DNA of 64,000 bases from Obelidium mucronatum (Eukaryota > Chytridiomycota > Chytridiomycetes > Chytridiales > Chytriomycetaceae): the NCBI GenBank assembly GCA_025765595.1, contig JAIVFH010000044.1:205196-269195 (forward strand). The letters are read 5' to 3'. The translations under genes and the position numbers were made by a program. Below the pieces are notes generated by a model. That model worked only from the letters and a program-made list of their open reading frames with translations. It was not told the origin of the DNA and searched no databases. How positions within the stretch are numbered: position 1 is the first letter of the stretch; each line of letters opens with the position of its first letter. Below are positions 13,487-24,016 of this stretch, piece by piece.

Positions 13487-14177
13487 TTAGAGGGTAGATG
13501 GACGCTGGGCAATGAAGGTTTGCGCGTATCTCTTGGAAGATGGACGGAGTCTGTTGTGGGCGATTGGGAACTTGAGCTTTGGCTGGATGACCTGGGTAAT
13601 GTATGGGCGACGGACATCAGCAGTCTTGACGGTAGCAACCTTGATGATGTGGATGTTGGTGAAACGAGCACGGTGACGGGCAGCCATGTCCTGGTCTGTT
13701 GGAAAAACAAAAACTTGTGTTAGCGTCCGATGAAAGTTGCAGAGTGTCCAAACAATAATAATACGTACAGCAGGCAGCAACGGCGTCAGTGCGGGTAAGC
13801 TCTCTGTATTCCTTGTACATGTTGTGAGTACCAGAACGAGAATCGTAACGGAGCCAGATTCCAAAGTTCTTGACAGACTTTCCGTGCTTCTCGTAGATTT
13901 CGTTGATGGCAACGATCTCACCGGCAGCCTTCTTGACCTTGTCGACCTTCTTCAAGAAGTACCAGTATCTAGACTTGGCAACGACCTACGTATGGATTCA
14001 AAGAATATATAGTTGAGTTAAAAATATTCCAACGGAAAAGCCATCAATTAAAAATAGAGTGGTTTCGATATTCACCTCATTTGGGGCAAAGAGGCGCATA
14101 CGGTAGAGCTTTGGGGTTGGCTCCTTCTCGGTTGGCTGCTTGCGTCCAATGACTTGGTACTCGTGGAGACGGCTCAT
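13487..14177 (-). CDS. RPL20: 60S ribosomal protein eL20 (L18a/L20)
   Basis: Component of the large ribosomal subunit. Three exons (14177-14076, 13985-13769, 13695-13487) give 175 aa, the standard length. Diagnostic segments: the start [54 protein letters not shown], and the ending RPSTL. The ATG at 14177 is preceded three bases upstream by a possible acceptor (TTGCAG), so a 5'-UTR intron is possible. Intact. Confidence 0.96.
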
Positions 14178-14755
14178 TATCTGCAATTTAGAGTTTGAAA
14201 TATTCCAGGAATTAGTTCATCTTTCGTTGATTCTTCGCTTTGATGGTTTGAGAGAGTGGGTTTGATTTGTTCGAGTTTCCCAAGCGAGATCGTTGATCTC
14301 CAATCGCCCTAATGATAATCCGTCCAAATACGAGATCCAGAAATGCGGTACATGGTTCCTGACGGCGTTGGATCGAGTTTTTCTTCTCTGCCGTTGGAAC
14401 AGTCTCAAAGGGCATCGCATCCCTGGCGGCCCCCCTGACTTTCCAGCTCCTTACGGCCATCCCAACTCCCCGATTTCTCCGCGGACCAGTCTAACAGAGT
14501 CCCCGGACACGTTTCGGCGCTGCAGTGATTTGATGCAATGGTCTTTGCGGTGGTGATGGACTGTGGTGGTTGGCGTTTGCTCACTCACGATTTTGGTTGA
14601 AATGGACAAACTCTAAAATAAAGTGAACTACGCCAGCTTGCCCAAGTGGTCATCATTGCAGGTACTGGCTGCACTGCAGCGTTGATGTTTCGCTCATCTC
14701 GTTTTTGTATCAAATCGCTCTTAGGTTTACTTTGAGGACTTCAACTGCGCAGTCA
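14178..14755. other. Intergenic region, probable divergent promoter
   Basis: Lies between the divergently transcribed eL20 gene and the small coiled-coil protein gene. No coding exon could be supported on either strand; open frames here are short and unlike any family I know. It probably holds both promoters, but no clear TATA box was identified. Confidence 0.5.
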
Positions 14756-15332
14756 ATGATCAGATACACACCCTTAGTCTTTGCGGCCACGATCGCAAGT
14801 GTTTGGGTTGCTCAAAAGTATCTGCCGCAGATTGGGTCAGAGATCGTCTCTCGAATACTGGCTGAGACTTCAGAGCTGATTTGTCGCTTGCATCAGGAAA
14901 GCCATCAGCAGTCACTGATGATCGCGGACCTCTCTGACAGAGTAAAGACGACACAAGAATCCTTGGATCGAGTTTATGACTCTATTTTTCAAACGGAGCA
15001 GCTTATTCGGCATCAAACACTGCTGATTCAGAATTTAAGTGATTCTGTTGAACAACTCCGCTGATGATGGAGGAAGTAGAATGGAGCAAGTTGCGGCAGA
15101 TTTAATGGAAAAAATGAAGCAGCAGAATGATCAGATTCTTCAGTTGCTGGCAGCGAATCGCGTGAGCTCTCCGTTTTCTGGTGCTGCAACACAACCAACA
15201 CCTTCCTCGAGCACACATCCATCTCCGGCACCTCTGCGAAGAAATCTCTCATCTTCAAGCTCTCACTCGAGATCTACATCTATTTCATCAAGCATCTCTA
15301 GGCATTCTAGTCAAATGGATCCAGGAAGATAA
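14756..15332 (+). CDS. Small membrane-anchored coiled-coil protein (one frameshift)
   Basis: From the ATG at 14756 an N-terminal hydrophobic helix (roughly residues 5-20, PLVFAATIASVWVA) is followed by a long heptad-like coiled coil with many Q, L, I and E residues. The frame stops at 15064, but a second frame overlapping there continues the same coiled coil (MEQVAADLMEKM...) into a Ser/Pro-rich tail ending at 15332. Removing one C in the CTCCGC stretch near 15058 joins both into a 191-codon reading frame. It may be a tethering or organelle-membrane protein; the family is not recognised. The frameshift may be a sequencing insertion. Confidence 0.5.
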
Positions 15333-15465
15333 ACTGTTTCGCGGCGGCGAACCAAAAGGATTTCGAAAGTTCTTTCAATAATTTGCTCTTTTCTAGTGAT
15401 ATTTATTGCATTCCCATCAGCCTAAAAAACCAGAAGAAAAATCCCCAAACAAAAATAAAAACACT

Positions 15466-16599
15466 TTACAAAAGCGTTCTATATGCATGAGTGGAACACC
15501 GATCCAAACACTGACACGCCAAACAATTGGGTCCATTTGATGGCCCACACGATCCATCACACTCGCTATTTTTCACAAGTTCAGGCATTCGTCGACCACA
15601 ATAAAAATGTCCCAGTAGCTCCATTTGACCTGCGAGAAGGAAACCCATCCGAATTCACCAAATACCCTTTTGGAAGCCGACGAGCTGCAAGATCAAGTTG
15701 CATGCACGATTTGCAATTGGATCCAGATATTGTTCCACAATTCCCCTCGCAACACGTGCAATCAGTGCTAAACCACATTGCCTTTCCGCAGTAAAACTTT
15801 CCAGTTTTACCTAACCTGCAGACAACGCTTGAATCCAAGTTTTGAATGGGGAGTCTGGGGTCAGTGAATTCTGCGGGTCTACCGCTGGATGATTGGGATG
15901 GGGTATCGTTCAACTTCAAGAGCACATTGATGGCTTGTTTGATGCATGTAGAATCCACTTCCTTTTCATGATGCGTCAAAACATGAAGCAGTACGTCTCG
16001 AGCAGAATGCCTTGAATGCACATCTGCCTTTGGGACAAGTCACTTCGCCACTGATCCCCTCTGGAGACTCCAACATGAGCTGTGCGATAGCTCCAACAGA
16101 CGCATGGTTTACAATTTCCGGGTGATCAAATGCAATATGCATCAAGACGGCAGTTCCAGGGTGTGTTGTGTTGCAATCGGGATGCGGACACGAAATCAAT
16201 CGTTGTGGGCATTTGAATGCGTGAGCAGCCATGTGGGCCGGTTCTAATCTAATTCGACAGTCTGGACATGTTGTGGTTCGTTGGTTGCAAGATCTTGTGT
16301 GTTGGGCGAAATCAATGCGGTCGATTTTAGCGTTGCAGGAAGTACACTCGGTTTCAATCTTTGCAATGAGGCGATCGAGGAAAGGGTTGGGTGTGTGTCT
16401 GTTTGATTTTTTTATATTTGAGCCCAGGTTTTGATGAGGCAGACACTCACTTGACTGGAGTTGATCGACAGGTTGGACAGGAAATACAAGTTACAATACA
16501 TGATCCACAGTAGACTTGATTGCAACAGACAGTCGTGTGGGCTTCATCAGCGAAATCGACGCAAATGGGACAAACAAGAGAATCTTCAGTTTTCGTCAT
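15466..16599 (-). CDS. RING/TRAF-type zinc finger protein, probable E3 ubiquitin ligase (frameshifted)
   Basis: The start MTKTED leads into a RING-like finger (CPIC, then CC, C..C and CPTC) in exon 1 (16599-16451). Exon 2 from 16398 carries TRAF/SIAH-like Cys/His fingers (CTSC, CPDC, CPHPDC with following H..H). Near 16030 an extra G in AAAGGCAG shifts the frame; removing it aligns a second CP....H..A...LLH finger with the first. The C-terminal part holds two copies of a cysteine motif of the form FYCG...C.C.G.CG...G.NC..C. The second copy is in another frame, reached either by a 52-base intron ending CTTCTCGCAG or by another one-base indel. Role as a ubiquitin ligase is inferred from the RING. 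Confidence 0.6.
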
Positions 16600-16679
16600 T
16601 TTTTATTTTTAATTTCATCCAATAAATTATGAATAATGAACACGTTAAAATGAAAAAATTAGTATTATTCTTTTTAAAT

Positions 16680-17777
16680 TCAAATACTCCTGTGTGTTGT
16701 AGAGTGGTGTCGATCGCGCTCATACCGACTCGAGAACTGATTGCTACATAACGTGCAACCAAACCATTCGCCCTTATGCTTCCGCCTGCAGTCAATCATA
16801 AGGTTCTTGCGGTGATAACTCTTGTCACACCCTGCAAACCCACAAACAAACAGCTTCACGCGTGATTTGTCGTGTGTCATAAAGTGGTCGGCGAGGTTGG
16901 ATTTCCAGTTTGTTGTCGCCACGGTTTTGGTGCAGTTGGGTACTGGGCAGTAGACTTTCGGGGAGTCTCGGTCGATTTTGCTTTGCAGAGTTGAGCCTTG
17001 TAACAGGATGTTTGGCAGTGTGCGATGACGTTGCTTCGACGTTTTACACCCACGAAGGATGTCTGGCAGCTGGGGCACTTGATTTCTAGGATATCTGCGG
17101 TGGAGCCAGAGGTGGTAGACTTGACAGGAAGCTTGGAGTCCTTAATATCAAATGTACTGGAGTCTTCAATCTTGGTGGTTGGTGGCGGTGGCGACATAAT
17201 GTCGATGGGTTCAGACAGCATGTGTTGAATTGAATGTGCCTGGCTTTGATTGACTTGGTGCTTCTTCCAGAGGTATGAAGTACTGGTCCACCAATCGAAA
17301 GAATGAGAGATCCGCGAATGGATTGGAGGCGGGGGAGTTTGAGGGATCCGATGATGGTGAGAGCGAAAGTTGATGTCCATCTTGTAGAAGCAGTGGCAGC
17401 GCCGGGAACGCCAGCGCCAGGTCTTGTTCAGCATCCGAAGATATTAGAGACATACTTGGATCTGCAGAGTGGCCTGACCACTGTTGTTGATATTGCTGCT
17501 GATACTGCTGACCATTAGCGAAGTCATTGCCCTGGTTTTGCCACAAGGCATCAAAGTCTCTGGTGTCCAGCATAGCCAAGCAGTTGGCTCCACAGTCGAA
17601 GAAGGTACTCAGTTGGTGCATCTGGATCGTTTCTTGCGTTTGTTCGTCGTTGAAACCACTCCCTGACAATGTGTTTTTTTTTCGGGAAAATTTTCTTTTT
17701 TTTCCGCATGTTATTAATCGAAGGCGAAGAAAATCTAATTGGAATTGAAGAAAATCGATATACTTACCCTGTTTCAT
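16680..17777 (-). CDS. C2H2 zinc finger protein, putative transcription factor (two compensating frameshifts)
   Basis: A ten-base first exon (17777-17768, MKQ) is followed by an intron and exon 2 from 17662. The N-terminal half is Q/S/P-rich with acidic stretches, like an activation domain. The middle (about 17220-16980) reads in a different frame and contains a CPSCQ....H..C zinc knuckle. The C-terminal 100 residues return to the first frame and carry three C2H2 fingers (YCPVPNC...H..H, FVCGFAGC...., FGCTLC...H...H). Total length is 330 codons because the two frameshifts cancel. Likely a nuclear DNA-binding protein. The RING gene lies 3' on the same strand, 80 bases away. Confidence 0.6.
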
Positions 17778-18100
17778 CTTTCTACTTTGTGGCGAAAGAG
17801 TTTAAAGTGTTAAATAAGAAAAGAGCGGCAGGCGCGATTTCGTTCTTGTAATTACTCTTCTTAACAAAGAGAATTCTTCGAGATTTCGCAATGAAGTCGC
17901 CACTCTGTTGATCAGAGCTTGAGCACTATTGTGCGGTGGATACTTCAGTGTTTGATACGACAGAGACGCCTCTATACGATTTATGTGCGTCTAAGAAAAT
18001 CCTGCTGTTTGTGGTTGATAGTCGCGATCGGAATCCTTTTGCGCCTGTTTCGGATCGGAAAAAAAATTGCGCCATTTCTTGCGTTTTTATTTTTCACTGA
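17778..18100. other. Intergenic region
   Basis: 5' flank of the C2H2 gene and 3' flank of 6-phosphogluconolactonase. Open frames here and overlapping 18101-18200 on the plus strand are antisense to the last 6-phosphogluconolactonase exon or lack recognisable motifs. Nothing else is supported. Confidence 0.5.
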
Positions 18101-19060
18101 CTACAACGAGGCAATTGACCCTAGCAACTTGGCTGCAGGTTTGTCCAAGTACCAAACAACTGGAGACTTTGGTTTAACTAGTTGGTGGCAAAGAGGTTAG
18201 AAAAATGAAAGCATCCAATAACACGGTAACTCCATCATACAAGGAACTCACCTAATCCAGATGGGTAAACAACTCCTTTAACCAGAATATCATGCAAGAC
18301 TTCTGCTTTTCCCTCTCCAGTCGAAACAAAGAACACATGTCTAGCAGCGTTCAACACCGGGTAAGTCAGTGTAATACGAGCCGGAGGTGGTTTCGGCGAA
18401 TCAATCAAGTATGCAACGGAAGTGGAAGTAACATTCAAGAGCAAATGACCAGGGAACAGGGAACACGTGTGTCCATCTGGACCCATCCCAAGCAAAATCA
18501 AATCGAATTCAATGTTGGATCCAAAAAGAGATTCCAGCTGCTTCTTGTAATCGACAGCGACGGCAGCAGTTTCTGCATCCGAGCAGGTTCCGTTCTCTGA
18601 TGTCAAAAGTGAATCGTTGATTGGGTGAACTTGGGAGGCAGGGATTGGCACTGCATTCAAGAGTTCCTTTTGCAGAAGAAACATGTTTGAGTCAGCGTGT
18701 GTGTTTGGCACGCATCTAAGATTGTTTGGTTGAGTGTATGGCCTTCACTGTTAAATGTGGTTTTCACACCTCTCATCGGCCAAGAACACATGCCACTTTG
18801 ACCAATCAACACTTGAATTGTTCTTGAGCTCTTTGGAAAGGATCGAGGGCAACGATCCACCAGAAACAGCGACTACGAAGCGTCCTTATAAATAACCAAA
18901 AATCCAACTTGTTATCTCAACGGTTTTCGTCTCTGCACCAAAACGATATGAATTTACCGCTTTGTGCGATTCTCTCTTCAGAAAGACGGGATACGTCTAC
19001 GGACAGTTGAGTAGAGATTTCGGCTGCTGATGCTGAGACTTTGATGATTGGAGCTGTCAT
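18101..19060 (-). CDS. SOL3: 6-phosphogluconolactonase
   Basis: Second enzyme of the oxidative pentose phosphate pathway; hydrolyses 6-phosphogluconolactone. Four exons (19060-18958, 18884-18770, 18715-18252, 18177-18101) total 252 aa, as expected. Conserved elements: FVVAVSGGSLP near residue 40, the HVFLADER motif, LILLGMGPDGHTCSLFPGH in the middle, and the C-terminal VVWYLDKPAA. The short last exon, encoding that final motif, is easily missed because a plus-strand open frame covers it. Intact, with GT..AG introns. Confidence 0.95.
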
Positions 19061-19436
19061 TATTGATTTTGTGAAAAAACAGATCATCTGCATAATGTTG
19101 ACCGATTGCAGTGCGTTCTATCCTTCAATAACATGGCTGCATGGTTATTGTGATGCAATATTACAGTCGAACAGTCGAAGAGTTTGCCATGATTGACTGC
19201 CGTTATGTCAATCAAGAGCGGTATATGATCCAATCAGAAGTATTTATGTACTGTATGACGCATAAGCATGAACCATCGAAGAATATTACATAAGCGAATG
19301 GCCGTTAGGAGTACTATCAAAATCGTGGGAAAATCGAAGCACCCTGGCCGCCTTTCTTGGCTTGGAAGAAAGGCATCCGTGGTACAAGTATAAATAAGGC
19401 AAAACGTTTAAAACCCTCTCACCAAAAAAGGAAACT
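19061..19436. other. Intergenic region, divergent promoter
   Basis: Separates the 5' ends of 6-phosphogluconolactonase and the second hydrolase gene. The only clear element is the TATA box at 19389. No coding exon is supported. Confidence 0.5.
19389..19397 (+). promoter_or_regulatory. TATA box of hydrolase copy 2
   Basis: TATAAATAA lies 40 bases upstream of the ATG at 19437, a plausible core promoter position for a short 5' UTR. Confidence 0.5.
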
Positions 19437-21113
19437 ATGAATCTTCAACTCCTTATTCTCGGCCTTGCTGCTACTGTCTTGAATGCAAACGCGGCTGACA
19501 CAGAATCTCATGGGGAAATCCCTTGGAAGAAGATCAGTAATGAAATCGAAGCTGTTCGCAAAGAATGGAGCGCTCCTGGTGTTGCTGTCGGGGTTGTCCA
19601 GAAGGGCAAGTTGGTCTATGCAAAGGGTTTCGGAACCAAAAACGATGCCAAAGAACCTGTCACCGCACAAACTGCTTTCCAAATTGGATCAACTACCAAG
19701 GTAAACCGTTTTTTTGCTTGTTGAATTAATAAATTGTCCCCTAACAATGATATGCAACTTTCTTTCCAGGCTTTCACGGCCTTCGCGGCAGCATCTGTTG
19801 TAGATGAGCACAAACTCGCCTGGGAAGTACCTGTTACATCCTATTACCCAGTTCAATTTTCCAATCCAGCCTTAGAACAACCAAGCTACGTTGGTTGACT
19901 TATTGTCTCATCGAATGGGAATGAGCGGACATAACGACCTTGCTGTCTTTATCCACAAAGATCCTACAACCCTGCTCAGCAAAATGCAGTACTTCACACA
20001 AAGTGCTCAAATTCGCCAAATGTTTGGGTACTCCAATATGATGGTAGCACTTGCCGGAGAAATTGCCGCGAAAGCTGCTGGAACTACATTGGAAAACCTT
20101 ATCCGTTACCGCATTCTGAATCCACTGGGTATGAAAGACACTTTCACTAACGCACATGAGCTGGAACGTACCAAGGACCATGCCAGAGGGTACTCTGTTG
20201 ACGGCGATGGCATCACCAGGCAAATGAACTTCAATGAAACATACGTGACTGACGGGTCCAAGCCAGCTGGTTTCTATTGTCTCCACCATCGAAGACTGTG
20301 AGTTTTATAAAAAAAGGTAGTATCTTCAGTCGAAGCTAACTCTATGTGTGCAAGTGGCCAAATGGGTTACTCTTATGAACAACCACGGCGCGCTTCCCCA
20401 ACGGAACCCAACTCTTGTCAGCCGCACAATTCGCTCAACTTGTCACCCCACACAACTCTCTCGGAGCTCCTGTCTCTTCTCAACCAGTCACGTTGCAGAC
20501 ATACGGACTTGGCTGGTTCCTTGAGTCCTATCGCGGAAAAGTACGCATCCAGCATTCTGGCGGAACCCCTGGATACTCCTGCCAAATCAACACATACCCG
20601 AATGACGACTTGGCTGTGATTGTGTTGTCGAATTCGAACCGAAACATCGCTGCCACAGTTATTGGAAACTTGGTGTCGGACCGCATTATGTTCCCAAAAC
20701 TCAAGTATGATTGGACTGCAGACTACAAAAGAGTACTTGAAATTCAAAAACAGTTCCAGGAAATGGGAAATGCGGCCTTGATTGCTTCCAGAACTCCCAA
20801 CACTGTTCCATCTTTGCCTTTCGCAGCCTACGCTGGAATCTTTACAAACCCAGCTTTCGGAAACATGACGTTGCAATACACGGATAAAACCAAGAACTTG
20901 TATTCCGCAAGCTGGACTGGAGATGGAGAAGCTACGTTGACTGGAGTGTTTGGTCACTGGGACACTGACACTTTTGGATTGTTCGAGTTTCCTTTCATGT
21001 CAGTCAAGAATTACACCATTCCAGTATACACTGCAACATTTGCGAAAGATGCGAAGCAGCTTACTTTTGATTTTCTTGACCATGACATCCCCGTTGTGTT
21101 TTCTCGTGTTTAA
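19437..21113 (+). CDS. Secreted beta-lactamase-fold serine hydrolase (copy 2, three frameshifts)
   Basis: Paralogue of the 10.9-12.6 kb gene with the same three-exon layout (19437-19700, 19770-20297, 20355-21113). A signal peptide (LLILGLAATVLNANA) is followed by STTK directly before the first intron, then GYSN (Y-x-N) and HSGG. The reading frame changes three times: near 19885-19895, at GGTTTCTATT near 20272, and at CTTCCCCAACGG near 20398. Each is repaired by removing one base, restoring 515 codons aligned to the paralogues. Two of the three sites are single-base duplications in short runs. Whether this is a recent pseudogene or an assembly artefact cannot be decided here. Confidence 0.8.
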
Positions 21114-21309
21114 GATATTATTGGTGAAGAAATGTAATAAAAAGAGCTATATCGACGAGTGGGTTTTCTGATTTTGGACGTTAAGTCTGGGGGGAAAATG
21201 GTAGAGCACGATTAACCGCAAGAATTCGGCTCCTCATCCGTATAATTCAAGAACCGATAGAGGAATAGTTGTTACTTCAACAATTTATTGACGACAAAAA
21301 GTGCAAAAA

Positions 21310-21635
21310 ATGAGCAAACCAGAACAACCTTTTCCCATCGTGAATTTGACTCTCGCTGCCGCCTCTGGAGTCTTCCTGAACTCTTGGGCTCGATCGATGG
21401 CAAGACTGCCTCTGAAGGGAAGTAAGTGCGAGTTTCTTGGTCTCTCGTAAAGCCCAAAACACTCACTCTCACCTCCCTGGCTGTAGACCCGCTTTCATAC
21501 GTAGCTTATGCTTCAGTCACAACTGGACTTGCCTACGGATTCCACTTGTTCCAGGAGAACCGGATTGCGAAGGCCGAAGTGGAGAAGGACAAGTTGGTGA
21601 AGAGACGGATGTTGGCCCTGGAGGCTGCAGAGTAG
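21310..21635 (+). CDS. Small membrane protein, possibly mitochondrial respiratory-chain accessory subunit
   Basis: Two exons (21310-21421, 21487-21635) encode 86 aa. The N-terminal half has a hydrophobic stretch (VNLTLAAASGVFLNSWA); the second half has another (PLSYVAYASVTTGLAYGF) followed by a charged helix ending KRRMLALEAAE. Size, two short transmembrane segments and charged tail are like accessory subunits of complex I or ATP synthase, but no specific family was recognised. Intact splice sites. Confidence 0.6.
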
Positions 21636-22194
21636 ATCGTTGTACTGAAGTGCTTAGGGGGAGTTGTGGATAGTGGGAGGGGCGAGAAGTGGGTTTGAAG
21701 GTGGGAAGATATTGATGGAGTGAACGTGGTGAATGTTGGAACTTGGAAGTGTTTTGTTGTCTCTGCTCTAGGTCTCAGGTACAGATGCTCTTTCTCGCTC
21801 CCAATAGTATCGAAGGATTGGAAATTTAGTAGGAACTCGGAACTGTTGGACTTTGGAGGAATATTCCAGGTGCCAGGGAGCAACTGATTGTTTATTCATG
21901 AATCCCAACGTCCACTAACAACTTGATCTCGTCTCAAATAACTAACCGTGAAATCACGCAGCATATGCGCGTACATTTTTTAGAATTTCTGCTGCAATAG
22001 ATGGAACTGACTCTGAACTGACTGCATCTGTTGAGAACCTAATATGTGCTGTTAAAATTCTCTTCACTCTCCTCGAGTTTTCATCATTTTCTTCCTCTTT
22101 CTTTGTTCCGCCTTTGATTCCAGTTTTTGCCCTTCTTCTTGTTCGCGCACTCCCTCGCGTAAATAAATTGAAAACTTAAAATACCAACAGCTAC
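21636..22194. other. Intergenic region between convergent genes
   Basis: No coding exon supported. On the minus strand, open sequence at 22080-22190 downstream of the Fuzzy-like stop is rich in K, E and R and could be a further 3' exon or UTR. Confidence 0.4.
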
Positions 22195-23733
22195 TTACAA
22201 TACATACAACTTGTGAACACCTTCAGATCTTAAAATGGGAGACGTTCGTTCAGCATGTGATATAAAAAAGAGTGAGACAGCCAAAACCAACCTTGCATAA
22301 AAACGGTACTGGTCTTTCGAGATACTAAACTCAGTCACTCCTGGAATCTTGAGAGTACTGCTTGCGTTGTAAAAGAATCCCCAGAAGGAGCTCAAAATCT
22401 CTTTCTGCTGAACATCCGGGCCAGGGCGGAGCTGTGGGAAAATAGTATTTCCGCTTTGGATATTATGGTACAGCATTGCAAGCGTTTCACGTTTTGCAAA
22501 TAGACGAAGGAGAATTGGCGGTTCCTAAAACAACTCAACTTTAAAAAACATCCAAACAGACTCCTTGGGCAATAAAAACCTCAATGGGGATTTCTAATCG
22601 GCTTTGAACAAAAGACACTCGGAATTCGTCAATTTTCGAGGCAATGGATTCATATGACTTGTCTATGTATGTCAAAACAGCGAGAATATAACTGTTGATG
22701 CGGACCAAGTACAGATTATGCCACGCGTTATTGCAATATACTGGAGTATAGCGGACAGTAGCGGGACCAAGAGGGCGCGCCTTGTTGTACTGCAGGATCT
22801 GAAGCGGAAAAAAAACTGTATCAATTCAAAAGTATCACCAAGCCGCGCGCGTTAAACCTTTCGCGTTTCAGGTAAATCAAACCGAGAGTATAATGCAGAC
22901 TCTCCCAAAATCAGCATTGTTCCGTTTCCGCAGACTCCATCTTGACTCTCCAAGAACGTGATTAATCTGTCCAATCTTTCCACAATCGTTGTCTCCAAGT
23001 AAACCTATATTTAAAAAAGCTCAAAAAAAGAATCTTAATGAGAGAGTCAGTCACCTGATTTATACCGCCGACAACCATTGAAGGATCCTGAGCAATTTTC
23101 CCAAAGTACATTCCAACAATATCTTGTGCACCCTTCAAGTCGAAAAAGTCTTCATCCCAGTAATCATGCGTCCCGAACAAGAACTGGAATGTAATTTCAA
23201 GTATTTGGAATATGAGTTGTGACTTGCGAGTGACACTGCATACCTCAAAGATGGACCCGACATCACGTAAAATTGCCTGAATTGCTGTGCTTCCCGCTTG
23301 CAGATCGCTATGCGCCACGAATAGAAACTGCGGTATTGATCGATATTATTTTGCGCGCTGTCAAAATCCCACGGACACTAACATCTCCGTACTCCTTGTA
23401 GAGAATTCGTCCTTTGCTCGAAATAACTTCTTTGATTTCTTCACCGAGAAGTGTGTGACTGAAATTGGAGACTGAGGAAGAGAATCCAAGGACGAGACTA
23501 TACAAAGTTGACCTCAGATTTGGATTCTGCCGCTTGAATCCACATTACCTGGGATCCAATGCATTTCCATGATCTGTTTTTTGGTATGTTGTGTCAGGGT
23601 TAGTTGAGGCGTATTAAAAATATGGAATTGAATACAAACAGTTTTTCGAAAAGTAGACACGCCCAGACTTGTGAACGACAAAGAAGTCTAAAATCGCATC
23701 AAAGCAAGGTGATGAAGAGATGTGGCGTTCAGT
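22195..23733 (-). CDS. FUZ: Fuzzy-like (CPLANE) longin-domain protein
   Basis: Nine exons can be placed: (start unresolved)-23640, 23573-23549, 23512-23383, 23327-23244, 23183-23055, 23004-22858, 22798-22580, 22524-22292 and 22228-22195; about 370-390 aa. The translated order matches the layout I recall for Fuzzy: an opening strand ..FFVVHKSGRVYFS (like ..CL..SG.PLF), then L.FS..GS...F...LLG, ILYKEYGD..FLFVAHSD, VG.IFEFLFG, VERLDRLI, GNGTMLILG..LYSR, and RYTPVY...W..LYLV before a last helical domain. Fuzzy acts with Inturned and WDPCP as a Rab GEF complex at cilia, which fits a zoospore-forming fungus. No in-frame ATG is seen after the TAA at 23734, so the first exon is missing. Identification rests on recalled family pattern. 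Confidence 0.5.
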
Positions 23734-24016
23734 TTAGTGTGCCTTTGCTTTAGCGAAGTTTCGGCGGGAATACAAACTCTTGATTGCGAGGGACATTTTA
23801 CATAAATAAATTAAAGTACAGATAACTTGTTGGAAAAAAAACTGAGCCAGCCATTTCCCCCACTGGTCTGGTCCAAGGATTAAAAAGTTGGCCTTAATTG
23901 AATTAGAATGGCTATGCTTCTGAATCCACTCCCTGATCCAACGGACAGCAAGAGCACCGCCGTCCCGACTCAATATTCTCAAGCGAATGATGTAGTTGTT
24001 TGATTGTTAACTTTAA
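23734..24016. other. Region between Fuzzy-like and methionine-synthase-like genes
   Basis: Should hold the missing 5' exons of both divergent genes. A 33-codon plus-strand ORF from 23908 and a minus-strand frame over 23982-23734 are present, but neither splices in phase to the recognised exons. Confidence 0.35.

Noticed and set aside
17919..18200. Plus-strand 93-codon ORF ending ..SWWQRG
   Set aside because: Its 3' part is the complement of the last 6-phosphogluconolactonase exon, whose frame encodes the conserved WYLDKPAA tail in exact splice phase.
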